NCBI RefSeq assembly: GCF_022867795.2
Contig: NZ_CP107006.1
Location: forward strand, 744,001-808,000
Source: Chitinophaga horti
GTDB taxonomy: Bacteria; Bacteroidota; Bacteroidia; Chitinophagales; Chitinophagaceae
Direction: 5' to 3'
Length of the DNA: 64,000 bases
Positions within the stretch are counted from its first letter, which is position 1; every line of letters starts with the position of its first letter. The position numbers and the translations under genes are program-made. The notes below the pieces were generated by a model that ran no database searches, had not been told where the DNA came from, and saw nothing but the letters and a program-made list of their open reading frames with translations. Below are positions 27,833 through 36,428 of the stretch, piece by piece.

Positions 27833-28363
27833 ATGGCAAAACGTGTGTATTACCTCTCTCCGGTAAAGCCCACCGCAAAAATAAGCTGCGAAGTAAAAAT
27901 GCGTTCGCAGGCATTTAACACTTCTACGGCTAAACTGAAACGTTCCGGCTCCCAGGTAATTATCGGTCGTACCGGCAACAAAGGCGAACAGGCCGGCAGC
28001 GGCAATTTGTTCGAATCGCAGGTAGGCGTTACGCAGGACATTATCGGCAGCAAAGTCATTTTTGCGCATTCGCTCGATCTTGGCTTTGCGACCGACGACG
28101 ACCTGAAGGTGATCCTGCAGGCGGCTACCGACGAAGAGTATGAAGCAAAATGGGCGGCGTACCTCAAGCTGGTAGAAGAAGAAAAATGGGAAGATGTGTT
28201 TGACATCCTGCGCCTTTCCATCAACTATGTTTTTCGCGGTGGCATCGACGGCGAGCAGTCATTCGAATATGATTACGACGATGTATTCGACCACAGCGAC
28301 GATGGCATGGTGATCATCCTTTCCAAAGCGGTACAATTTGTTTATCCAAACCCCCAACTTTAA
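27833..28363 (+). CDS. Conserved-looking protein of unknown function
   Basis: A 176-residue protein that I do not recognise. It has no signal peptide or membrane segment, so it is probably cytoplasmic. The N-terminal half is basic and beta-rich (KRVYYLSPVKPTAKISCEVKMRSQAF; SQVIIGRTGNKGEQ). The C-terminal half is strongly acidic and helical (DDDLKVILQAATDEEYEAKWAAYLKLVEEEKWEDVF), followed by an FEYDYDDVFDHSDDG acidic patch that could bind a metal ion. The start follows an A/C-rich AACTCCCCAAA leader typical of the phylum. The next gene begins 2 bp after its stop, so they are translationally coupled and probably work together. Confidence 0.75.
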   Translation: MAKRVYYLSPVKPTAKISCEVKMRSQAFNTSTAKLKRSGSQVIIGRTGNKGEQAGSGNLFESQVGVTQDIIGSKVIFAHSLDLGFATDDDLKVILQAATDEEYEAKWAAYLKLVEEEKWEDVFDILRLSINYVFRGGIDGEQSFEYDYDDVFDHSDDGMVIILSKAVQFVYPNPQL

Positions 28364-28365
28364 CG

Positions 28366-29502
28366 ATGCGCCGGATTATATGCAGCCTACTGATGCTCGG
28401 CAGCCTTACCGCCGCCGCACAGCAAAAACAGGAACTGGACCTCTCCAACCTCAAACCGCCCGTATCGCCCGGCTTTACGATACTGGACGTGAGCCCGGCC
28501 GCGATCGAACGACCTAAAACGATCCGCGAGTTTACAGTGTCTACCACGAGTTTATTCGACAATGGCCTCAGTATCCCGAAAAACTTCGCCTTCGAGTTTG
28601 CACCGGGTTGGATGTTGAATAACAAAGGCTATACATTTTACCAGATCACCGGGCTGAATAAAGTAGGGAAGGCGTTAAAGGAGAATGTGTTCTCCGATGC
28701 GAAGTTCGCCAGCCTGAGTATTGCTTCGGTGTATAACGAGGATTCCGTAAGTACGCCCACGCTGGCGGCTAACAGCAATCATATCAGTTACGGCGCGAAG
28801 GTGAACCTCATCAAAGTGTATGGTAAAAAGCGCCTGGCATTGATGAATATATTTTTGGAAGATGCGATGGATTCTACTTCCGCCGTGCTGGAAGATATCG
28901 ATCCCGATGAACCGGCAGCCGGACAAGCGAACGCTTTACGGGCCAAAACAAAAGCCGCATGGGATAAACTGAAGGATCTCCGCTCTATCCGCCCGTTGTT
29001 CCAGATGCAATTCGCGGCAGCGTCTTCACTGGCGTTCCCGGATAATAAAGGCGGTCGTCATCAACGCACCGGTGTTTGGACGAACATTGGTTTTTCATTC
29101 CCCCTTACTAATTTAGGGAAGGATGCGACGCTCGAATCGGCCAACGCTTTCCTGTCTAACAAAAACTTCATCAACCTCATCGCCCTCGCGCGCTGCACGA
29201 ATGCGAGCTTCGACAGCCTTTACCTGCCTGATAACCGCTCGGTGATCGACCTGGGCGCGCGGGCAGAGTTTGAGTTGGACCGGTTGATGATCGGGGTGGA
29301 ATACGTGTACCGCAATGGCAACAACGACTTCGTTAAAACGGACCGTGTAGCCGGCATGATCGAGTACCGCATCTGGGAAAACCTGTATGTGGTGGGCTCT
29401 TTCGGGCGCAACTTCGGAGAATACAATAATGTGATCTCGATGCTTGGTTTAAATATGGGCTTTGGTAAACAGAGCGCTTATACGCCGTTTAAGTTGAGGT
29501 AA
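28366..29502 (+). CDS. Secreted, probably outer-membrane protein of unknown function
   Basis: A 378-residue protein with a clear signal peptide (MRRIICSLLMLGSLTAAAQQ). The mature part is beta-rich with alternating patterns and closing strands such as MIEYRIWENLYVVGSFGRNF and MLGLNMGFGK. Together with an N-terminal ISTTSLFDNG-like strand region this suggests a small outer-membrane beta barrel. No family is recognised. It begins 2 bp after the preceding unknown gene. Confidence 0.75.
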   Translation: MRRIICSLLMLGSLTAAAQQKQELDLSNLKPPVSPGFTILDVSPAAIERPKTIREFTVSTTSLFDNGLSIPKNFAFEFAPGWMLNNKGYTFYQITGLNKVGKALKENVFSDAKFASLSIASVYNEDSVSTPTLAANSNHISYGAKVNLIKVYGKKRLALMNIFLEDAMDSTSAVLEDIDPDEPAAGQANALRAKTKAAWDKLKDLRSIRPLFQMQFAAASSLAFPDNKGGRHQRTGVWTNIGFSFPLTNLGKDATLESANAFLSNKNFINLIALARCTNASFDSLYLPDNRSVIDLGARAEFELDRLMIGVEYVYRNGNNDFVKTDRVAGMIEYRIWENLYVVGSFGRNFGEYNNVISMLGLNMGFGKQSAYTPFKLR

Positions 29503-29534
29503 CGTCTTTCGCGCGGCGTCATCGTATGTTGCGA

Positions 29535-29652
29535 ACGCGGAGACTGGTGCGGAAGTTTGCTTCCCTGCGGTCGCAATGACGGTGGGGAGACGATCACACT
29601 TTGATCGTCATTGCGAGCAGCGCGAAGCAAACTTCGTGTGTAGTCTCCGCGT
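29535..29652. repeat. REP-like nested palindrome
   Basis: A 118-bp imperfect palindrome built of four nested arm pairs: 29535-29545 with 29642-29652, 29552-29563 with 29624-29635, 29571-29580 with 29607-29616, and a small central hairpin at about 29591-29606. The inner block GTCATTGCGA plus GAAGCAAAC resembles the GTCATTGCGAG...GAAGCAA repeats seen in many bacterial genomes. It fills the convergent gap between the unknown pair and the permease gene and could act as a bidirectional terminator or mRNA end. Confidence 0.85.
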
Positions 29653-29666
29653 TAGGCATAACGTAG

Positions 29667-32051
29667 TTACTCCGCCCGCAAACTTTTCACCGGATTGGCC
29701 AGTGCAGCCTTAATACCCTGGTAGCTAATCGTCACTAACGTAATCGTCAGCGCGAACAGTGCCACCATGGCGATCGTAGACCAGGTGATATCCGTACGAT
29801 AATCGTACCTGCCCAGCCAACGTTCCATCAGCAACCAGGCCGTGGGCGTGGCGATGAATAGGGCAATGCCTACGAGCAGCACGAACTCTCGCGATAACAG
29901 CGCCCACAGTTGTGCGATAGAGGCGCCCAGTATTTTGCGCACGCCGATCTCCTTCACTTTTTGTTCCGCCATGAATGTGGCCATACCAAACATGCCCAGG
30001 CAGCTGATGAAGATCGCGAGTACCGCAAAGAAGGCAGACAGTTTGCCGATGCGTTGTTCCGCATCGAACTTCTTCGCATACTGGTCGTCCACAAATGCAT
30101 AACTGAATGGTGTGGCAGGATTATGTTTTTTAAAGATCTTTTCTGCAATGGCCAGTGCTTCCGCCGTAGTTTTGGCAGGATTCAGCCTGGCGTTGATCAC
30201 ACTGCCGCCGGAGTAACCTAAAGTAATAGCAGTACGGAATGCGGGTGCATAAGGTGATTCCATCACCATATCTTTAATTACACCAACTACATTATACGGC
30301 CGCCCGTCAATTTTCACCACTTCGCCTATGGGGTGTTGCAGGCCCATGAATTTCACGGCGGCCTCGTTTAAAATCATGGCCGACGAGTCGGAAGCGTATT
30401 CGCGCGAGAAATCGCGGCCCTCTTTAATCTGCCAGCCGATCGTTTTGCCGAAATCGTGTGTAGCCCCCATAGCTATGAAGTTACCCTGCGCACTTGGTTC
30501 CATGCCCCTCCACGTGTAGCCGTTGTTGATAGCATTAACGTCGGTGGTGGAGGCTGTAGAATAAGCCATTTCGGTAACCGCGCCGCTGGCCTTCATTTCA
30601 TCGCGGATTACGGCAAAGTTTTTTTCCAGCTCAGGAGTGTTCATGTCAATAGCGATCAATCCCTCGCGATTGTACGCCGCCGGACGATTTTTCGCAAACC
30701 GGATCTGTTTAAACACAACGACGGTACCGATCATGAGCATGACGGATACCGCGAATTGCAGTACCACGAGTAGTCGTCGTGGCGTAACGGCGCGGTTGCC
30801 TGCCTTATAAGTGCCTTTTAATACTTTCACCGGGGCAAAGGAAGATAGATATAATGCAGGATAACTGCCGGCAAGGACCCCTGTCAGCACCGCGAAGCCC
30901 AGTCCTGTCAGCCAGAAGAGCGGAGACGGCAGGGGCAGCGTAACGCGCTTGTCGGCCACTTCGTTGAACAGCGGGAGACTGAGTTGTACGAGCACTAAAG
31001 CGATGGCGAAACTGATCAGCGCCAGTAAAATGGATTCCGAAAAAAACTGCATCAGCAGCTGGCTGCGCACAGATCCGATGGATTTACGGATGCCTACTTC
31101 CTTCGCTCGTTTCTCGGATCGGGCGGTGCTGAGGTTCATAAAATTGATGCAGGCGAGCAGCAATACAAAGGCACCGATGATGCCGAACAGCCAAACGAAT
31201 TGTATGCGCCCGCCGGTGTTGAAGCCGTCTTTCCAGTCACCGTACAAATGCCATTTGCTCATGGGGTGAAGGAATATCTCCGGCTTAAAGGCCGCGTCAT
31301 CCGCCCGTACTTTATGCAGTTTTACATCTTTTATTTTAGCAGATACTTTTTCCAGGTCGGCATGATCGGCCAGTTGTCCGTACGCGCACACGAAATTAGA
31401 GCGCCAGGGATTTTCCATTTCCCGTATCCAGGTTTGGGAACTCAGAAACAGTTCGAACGGCATGATTACCGACAGCTCGCGGAACGCGGTGTTGTAAGGT
31501 AAATCCTCGTAAACGCCTGTCACCTTTACAGTAAGCTGGTTGGCTACTTTTAATACTTTACCGATCGGGTCCTGGTCGCCGAACAATGCTTTTGCGGTGG
31601 ATGCGGACAGCATTGCGGAGTGCGGGTCTGTGAGTCCGGCGCGGGTACCGTTCAACATATTCAGCGACATCATTTCCGGGAAGGCGGGTTCAAAGAAGCA
31701 GCTTTTGGCGCTGATGGCATTGTCCCCGTAATTAACTGAAAGCGTGTTCATCCACGAACTCATGACCACATGTTTAAAGTCCGGCCCATACTTCTGGCGT
31801 ATCTCGTCGCCCAACAGGTAAGGCACCGCAGACTGTGTTCCCTTCACGCCGTTGAAGGTCTGGTGCTGCATGATGGCCACGATGCGGTCGTGGTTTTCGT
31901 GCGCGCGATTGAACGTTACCTCATCGTGCATCCATAGCCCGATGAGTAATGCTACGGCCATACCGAGTGACAGGCCCGCAATATTGACCAGCGAGAAGGT
32001 CTTATTTTTCAGGAGATTTCTCCAGGCGATTTTGAGATAGTTCTTGATCAT
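29667..32051 (-). CDS. FtsX/MacB-type ABC transporter permease
   Basis: Inner-membrane permease of 794 residues from the ATG at 32051 (MIKNYLKIAWRNLLKNKTFS); seven extra upstream codons are unlikely. It has the layout typical of Bacteroidota MacB-like permeases. An N-terminal membrane helix is followed by a periplasmic MacB_PCD domain (about 50-260). A first FtsX domain carries ARSEKRAKEVGIRKSIGSVRSQLL, a second periplasmic domain follows (about 430-640), and a second FtsX domain carries AEQKVKEIGVRKILGAS. No ATPase gene is adjacent, so it must share one encoded elsewhere. Substrate unknown; such permeases often act in export or envelope mechanics. Confidence 0.9.
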   Translation of the reverse strand: MIKNYLKIAWRNLLKNKTFSLVNIAGLSLGMAVALLIGLWMHDEVTFNRAHENHDRIVAIMQHQTFNGVKGTQSAVPYLLGDEIRQKYGPDFKHVVMSSWMNTLSVNYGDNAISAKSCFFEPAFPEMMSLNMLNGTRAGLTDPHSAMLSASTAKALFGDQDPIGKVLKVANQLTVKVTGVYEDLPYNTAFRELSVIMPFELFLSSQTWIREMENPWRSNFVCAYGQLADHADLEKVSAKIKDVKLHKVRADDAAFKPEIFLHPMSKWHLYGDWKDGFNTGGRIQFVWLFGIIGAFVLLLACINFMNLSTARSEKRAKEVGIRKSIGSVRSQLLMQFFSESILLALISFAIALVLVQLSLPLFNEVADKRVTLPLPSPLFWLTGLGFAVLTGVLAGSYPALYLSSFAPVKVLKGTYKAGNRAVTPRRLLVVLQFAVSVMLMIGTVVVFKQIRFAKNRPAAYNREGLIAIDMNTPELEKNFAVIRDEMKASGAVTEMAYSTASTTDVNAINNGYTWRGMEPSAQGNFIAMGATHDFGKTIGWQIKEGRDFSREYASDSSAMILNEAAVKFMGLQHPIGEVVKIDGRPYNVVGVIKDMVMESPYAPAFRTAITLGYSGGSVINARLNPAKTTAEALAIAEKIFKKHNPATPFSYAFVDDQYAKKFDAEQRIGKLSAFFAVLAIFISCLGMFGMATFMAEQKVKEIGVRKILGASIAQLWALLSREFVLLVGIALFIATPTAWLLMERWLGRYDYRTDITWSTIAMVALFALTITLVTISYQGIKAALANPVKSLRAE

Positions 32052-32321
32052 GGTAAGCTGGGTTACGAACATCCTGCCAGTATGACCGGGTATTTGAAAA
32101 TAGTGGATTATGTATGATGTAAATATAGCAAATGTCCGGATTTAGTACATCGATGTACGAAAGTGACAGGTTACCGGGTGCAAAACCTGCTTATCCGCCA
32201 GGGGCGGGGCGTGAAGCAGGGCGACTGACGGGCGGTTGCGGGGAAAAATGATAGACGGCTATTAGGATTCATTTTTACTTTGTATCATTATCAGTAATAA
32301 GGAAGCTCACACGGTATTTAA

Positions 32322-32738
32322 ATGCAATCTATGAAATCGAAACAAGGTCTGTTATTGGTAGCAGCATTGGCGGCTGCCGTTACGTTATGTTCTCTTTCTC
32401 CCACGCAGGAATCGAAGGAACCAGGATTTAAGAACCTGAAGGTATTGTCGAAAAAGACGACTAAAAGGGAGATGGACAGTGTGATGCAGGAGTTTAAGGT
32501 AGCATTGGGCGTGCGTTGTAATTTTTGTCATGCCGCCAGCAAAGACGATCCGCGTAAGATGGACTTTGCCAGTGATGCGAACAGGCATAAAGAAATTACA
32601 CGCGATATGATGCGGATGACGAACAGGATCAGCAAAAAGTACCTGGAAGTGACTTGTTACACCTGTCACCGCGGTAAAGAAGAACCGTTGCTGGCGCCAG
32701 AGCGGCCAATACGGGCGAAACGAAAAAGTAAACATTAA
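32322..32738 (+). CDS. Small dihaem c-type cytochrome
   Basis: Exported cytochrome of 138 residues with an N-terminal signal peptide. It has two CxxCH haem-binding sites, CNFCH starting at Cys66 and CYTCH starting at Cys112, with several Met residues between them that could serve as axial ligands. The spacing and the MDSVMQEFKVALGVRCNFCHAASKDDPRKMDFASD context resemble the small proteins related to the photosynthetic reaction-centre cytochrome subunit that are common in Bacteroidota. An alternative ATG lies three codons later (32331). It is 20 bp upstream of the Gfo/Idh gene, and the two are probably co-transcribed. Confidence 0.88.
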   Translation: MQSMKSKQGLLLVAALAAAVTLCSLSPTQESKEPGFKNLKVLSKKTTKREMDSVMQEFKVALGVRCNFCHAASKDDPRKMDFASDANRHKEITRDMMRMTNRISKKYLEVTCYTCHRGKEEPLLAPERPIRAKRKSKH

Positions 32739-32758
32739 AACTGATACAAAAAACGAGT

Positions 32759-34177
32759 ATGAACTCAAGACGATCGTTCCTAAAACAGGCCATGCTGGCC
32801 TCCGCTGCGTTAGCCACTCCTGGTATATTGCTGGCGGGCCCCAGGCGTAATCCACGTAAAATAGGCGCCAATGATAAAGTTAACCTGGCATGTATCGGCA
32901 TCGGGAATCGCGGTGGCGAAATCATCAAAGAGTTTGCAAAAACCGGCCTGGCAAACATCGTAGCGCTTTGTGACGTTGACATGGGCGCACCGCATACGAC
33001 CGAGGTGATGAAGATGTTCCCGAACGCACGTCGTTTCCAGGACTTCCGCGAAATGTTCGATAAGATGGGCAAGGAGATCGACGCCGTAACAGTAGGTGTG
33101 CCTGACTTCTCCCACTTCCCGATCACGATGATGGCGATTGGCCTGGGTATTCACGTTTACGTGGAAAAGCCGATGGCACGCACGTTCAACGAGGTAGAGC
33201 TGATGATGAAGGCAGCTGAGAAGCACCCGAAAGTGGTTACCCAGATGGGCAACCAGGGTCACTCCGAAGGCAACTACTTCCAGTTTAAAGCCTGGAAGGA
33301 TGCCGGCATCATTAAAGATGTAACTGCTATTACCGCACACATGAACTCTCCCCGCCGCTGGCATGGCTGGGACCCGAACATAAAATCCTTCCCGCCGGCC
33401 GAGCAGTTACCCTCCACGTTAGATTGGGATGTTTGGCAGATGGCGACCAAAGGCCACGAGTATAACAAAGACTTCGTAAACGGTCAATGGCGCTGCTGGT
33501 ACGACTTTGGTATGGGCGCACTGGGCGACTGGGGTGCACACATCCTGGATACCGCGCACCAGTTCCTGGACCTGGGGCTGCCAACAGAGGTAAATCCAGT
33601 GAAGCTGACAGGACATAATAAGTTCTTCTACCCGATGTCGAGCACCCTGGTGTTTAAGTTCCCTGCCCGTCAGAACATGCCCGCGCTGGACGTTACCTGG
33701 TACGATGGCGTCGATAACCTGCCGCCGATCCCTGCCGGCTATGGCGTTCAGGGCCTCGATCCAAACATTCCGCCGCCGAGCAACGGCCCGATCAAGGAAG
33801 CGAAACTGAACCCGGGTAAGATCATCTACGGTAAAGACCTCACCTTTAAAGGAGGCAGCCACGGCACCACGCTGTCGATCATCCCGAAGGAAAAGGCAAA
33901 AGAAATGGAGGGTAAACTGCCGGAAGTACCGAAGAGCCCATCCAACCACTTTAAGAACTTCCTGCTGGCATGTAAGGGCGAAGAGCAAACCCGCTCACCG
34001 TTCTCCGTGGCCGGTCCGCTCAGCCAGGTATTTTGCCTGGGCGTGTTAGCGCAGTGGACAGGAGAGAAGATCGTGTTTGATCGTAACCGCAAGGTGATTA
34101 CCAGCAGTAAGAAAGCGAATGATTTATTAGTAGGCCCTCCGCCGAGAAAAGGCTGGGAGCAGTACTACAAAGTATAA
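32759..34177 (+). CDS. Tat-exported Gfo/Idh/MocA-family oxidoreductase
   Basis: A 472-residue NAD(P)-dependent sugar-type dehydrogenase. The N-terminus is a twin-arginine signal (NSRRSFLKQAMLASAALATPG). A Rossmann fold with ACIGIGNRGGEI and the D-ending strand VALCDVD follows. The family EKP motif is present (HVYVEKPMARTFNEVELMM). The C-terminal beta-sheet domain contains YDFGMGALGDWGAHILDTAHQFLDLG. Export in folded form with bound cofactor is known for glucose-fructose oxidoreductase of Zymomonas, a member of this superfamily. The cytochrome gene just upstream suggests periplasmic redox chemistry on a carbohydrate, but this is inference. Confidence 0.92.
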   Translation: MNSRRSFLKQAMLASAALATPGILLAGPRRNPRKIGANDKVNLACIGIGNRGGEIIKEFAKTGLANIVALCDVDMGAPHTTEVMKMFPNARRFQDFREMFDKMGKEIDAVTVGVPDFSHFPITMMAIGLGIHVYVEKPMARTFNEVELMMKAAEKHPKVVTQMGNQGHSEGNYFQFKAWKDAGIIKDVTAITAHMNSPRRWHGWDPNIKSFPPAEQLPSTLDWDVWQMATKGHEYNKDFVNGQWRCWYDFGMGALGDWGAHILDTAHQFLDLGLPTEVNPVKLTGHNKFFYPMSSTLVFKFPARQNMPALDVTWYDGVDNLPPIPAGYGVQGLDPNIPPPSNGPIKEAKLNPGKIIYGKDLTFKGGSHGTTLSIIPKEKAKEMEGKLPEVPKSPSNHFKNFLLACKGEEQTRSPFSVAGPLSQVFCLGVLAQWTGEKIVFDRNRKVITSSKKANDLLVGPPPRKGWEQYYKV

Positions 34178-34186
34178 CTATCTTTA

Positions 34187-34210
34187 GGAAGCCGCAGCGA
34201 TGCGGCTTCC
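34187..34210 (+). terminator. Hairpin after the Gfo/Idh gene
   Basis: A perfect 10-bp stem (34187-34196 with 34201-34210, loop GCGA) lies 9 bp after the stop. The following tail is TTCGTATCC, not a full T-run, so termination may be partial and the NamZ-like gene may receive read-through. Confidence 0.6.
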
Positions 34211-34225
34211 TTCGTATCCACAATC

Positions 34226-35665
34226 ATGTTTATGAGACGAATGTATCTTATTCCATTGCTGGCTGTTTGTATGGCCTGTGCTGCCCCGAAGGCGGGAGCG
34301 GGCGGTGTTAACACGGGAACACCGACATCCTCTGGCGGCCCATCGGGCGGTTTTAACACAACAACACCGACATCGGACAATACATCAGATGCCGGTGCTA
34401 CGAGTTCCGCGGGCAATACACCAGGTGGCGGTGCTACGACTTCGACGAGCAACGCATCCGCAGGTGCCGGTGCTGCAAGTTCCACGAACGCATCTGCAGC
34501 TGGTGCTAACACTGCAACACCACCAACAGGCAACCCCGCCCCACTCCAAACCGGCGCGGACCAAACCGAAAAATACCTGCCTTACCTGAAAGGCAAACGC
34601 GTCGCCATCCTCGGCAACCAAACTTCCGTAATAGGCAACACTCACCTGGTGGACAGCCTGCAGTCACTCGGCGTGAAGATCGTTAAGGTCTTCGGCCCCG
34701 AACATGGCTTCCGCGGTAATAACAGCGCGGGTGTAGTGGTGAAGGACGAGGTAGACAGGAAAACAGGCATCCCGATCATCTCCCTGTACGGCGCAAAAAG
34801 GAAACCCAGCAAGCAAGACCTGGCCGACGTGGACGTGATGATCTACGATGTGCAGGACGTAGGCTGCCGGTTCTACACCAACATTAACGCACTTGCAGAA
34901 CTCATGGAAGCCTGTGCGGAAAATAACAAAGAGCTGCTGATCCTCGACCGGCCCAATCCCAATGCTTATTTCATAGACGGCCCCGTGCTGGACATGAAGC
35001 TGAAATCCGGTATCGGTCAGTTCCCGATCCCTATCACCCATGGCATGACCATCGCGGAATTTGCGCAGATGGTGAACGGGGAACACTGGCTGCCGCGCAA
35101 CCTGCAATGTAAACTGAAGATCATACCCGTAACGAATTATACGCACGACACCTATTACACGCTGCCCGTAAAACCATCGCCCAACCTGAATACACAGATC
35201 GCGATCATGTTATACCCGACCACCTGTATTTTCGAGGGCACGACGCTGAACTACGGCCGTGGCACCTACTTCCCGTTCTCCATCGTGGGCGCGCCGAAGC
35301 TGAAAGGCAAGTACGAATTTTCGTTTACGCCAGTCGGCATCAAAGGCATGTCGGAAACACCGCTTTATATGAACCAGGTGTGTTACGGCATCGATCTGCG
35401 TAAGACGGACTTGCAGCAGCTGTTAAAGGAAAAGAAGATCAACATCGCGCTGATCAAGGAGCTGTATGCAGCTTACCCTGACAAGAAAGAGTTTTTCGAT
35501 TATACGATCAGCAAAGAGATCGGCAATGTAGATTTCAGAACGGGAGATGCGAAGTTCAGGCAGCAGATCATTGACAATGTGCCGGAGGAAGAGATCCGGA
35601 AAAGCTGGGAACCGGCTTTGAGTAATTACAAGCAGATGCGGACAAAGTATTTGATTTACCCATAA
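34226..35665 (+). CDS. DUF1343 / NamZ-like lipoprotein with long low-complexity linker
   Basis: A 479-residue protein. The N-terminus is a signal peptide with a likely lipobox (LLAVCMAC). Residues about 20-115 are a low-complexity Gly/Ala/Ser/Thr/Asn/Pro linker. The DUF1343 domain fills the rest, with signatures GKRVAILGNQTSV, KIVKVFGPEHGFRG, IYDVQDVGCRFYTNI, DRPNPN and ITHGMTIAEFAQM. NamZ of Bacillus, from this family, is an exo-beta-N-acetylmuramidase that removes terminal MurNAc from peptidoglycan fragments, so a role in murein recycling is likely. The linker would let a lipid-anchored enzyme reach away from the membrane. It ends at a strong terminator. Confidence 0.88.
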   Translation: MFMRRMYLIPLLAVCMACAAPKAGAGGVNTGTPTSSGGPSGGFNTTTPTSDNTSDAGATSSAGNTPGGGATTSTSNASAGAGAASSTNASAAGANTATPPTGNPAPLQTGADQTEKYLPYLKGKRVAILGNQTSVIGNTHLVDSLQSLGVKIVKVFGPEHGFRGNNSAGVVVKDEVDRKTGIPIISLYGAKRKPSKQDLADVDVMIYDVQDVGCRFYTNINALAELMEACAENNKELLILDRPNPNAYFIDGPVLDMKLKSGIGQFPIPITHGMTIAEFAQMVNGEHWLPRNLQCKLKIIPVTNYTHDTYYTLPVKPSPNLNTQIAIMLYPTTCIFEGTTLNYGRGTYFPFSIVGAPKLKGKYEFSFTPVGIKGMSETPLYMNQVCYGIDLRKTDLQQLLKEKKINIALIKELYAAYPDKKEFFDYTISKEIGNVDFRTGDAKFRQQIIDNVPEEEIRKSWEPALSNYKQMRTKYLIYP

Positions 35666-35672
35666 AAAAAAG

Positions 35673-35695
35673 GCCGGCACATTGCCGGCTTTTTT
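35673..35695 (+). terminator. Bidirectional-type intrinsic terminator
   Basis: A 7-bp stem (35673-35679 with 35683-35689) is flanked by eight A on the left and six T on the right. It ends the NamZ-like gene and isolates the sigma gene of cassette 3 downstream. Confidence 0.9.
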
Positions 35696-35750
35696 GCTGG
35701 AGAAAATCGTTTTTCGGTCAAACAAGGTGCTTTGCTTATCTTGCAGGAGA

Positions 35751-36365
35751 TTGGCCACTAATTCAGAACATCCGAAGTTGCACCGGGCAGTACTCAGTAA
35801 CGAACACCTTTTGGTGCGGACAGCCGCCGATGGCGATCAGCTGGCCTATGCGCAGCTTTACACCCATTACTACCCCAGTTTACAGGCAGCCATCAACTTC
35901 ATTACCCAAAACAGCGACGAAACAGACGAACTGCTGCAGGAAACCTTTCTGCGCATCTGGAAGGTGCGGGAAAAACTGTTGCTGGTTAAGTCTTTCGAGA
36001 ACTATGCCTTTAAGATCGCCCGCAACCTGTTATTCGACCAGCTACGGCGGCAGAAGGTGCATCTTCGGGCCATAGAAGCCCTGGCCCATCGTGCCGCGTC
36101 GCCCGAGCCAGATCATCTCGAATACAAGGAACTGCACGACCTGGCCACCGGTGCTATCGATCGCCTGGATCCCCAGCGGCGGGAAATCTTCCTTTTGCGT
36201 ACAGAGGAGGGACTCAGTTTTGAAGATATCGCCGCCCGTTACGGGCTGGCCGTCGTAACGGTCAAAAAACATTATTACGCAGCCTATCACTCGCTAAAAT
36301 CGCTGCTGGAGCAGCATGGCGGCCCACTTTCCCTCATTTTCCTCCTCTGGATCGGGAAAAAATAA
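35751..36365 (+). CDS. ECF RNA polymerase sigma factor (FecI-like), cassette 3
   Basis: A 204-residue ECF sigma factor from the TTG at 35751; longer frames run back into the terminator hairpin. The sigma-2 region has AQLYTHYYPSLQAAINFI and TDELLQETFLRIWKVRE. The sigma-4 region has LDPQRREIFLLRTEEGLSFEDIAARYGLAVVTVKKHYYAAYHSL. A TATCTTGC stretch about 12 bp upstream may be the promoter -7 box, which would give a very short leader. The FecR partner follows 63 bp later. Confidence 0.9.
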   Translation: MATNSEHPKLHRAVLSNEHLLVRTAADGDQLAYAQLYTHYYPSLQAAINFITQNSDETDELLQETFLRIWKVREKLLLVKSFENYAFKIARNLLFDQLRRQKVHLRAIEALAHRAASPEPDHLEYKELHDLATGAIDRLDPQRREIFLLRTEEGLSFEDIAARYGLAVVTVKKHYYAAYHSLKSLLEQHGGPLSLIFLLWIGKK

Positions 36366-36428
36366 AAAATCTGCAGAAAGGCGTATACGAATCGGCTGCT
36401 TCTTCGTCTGAAGTATACAAGCGCCTAT

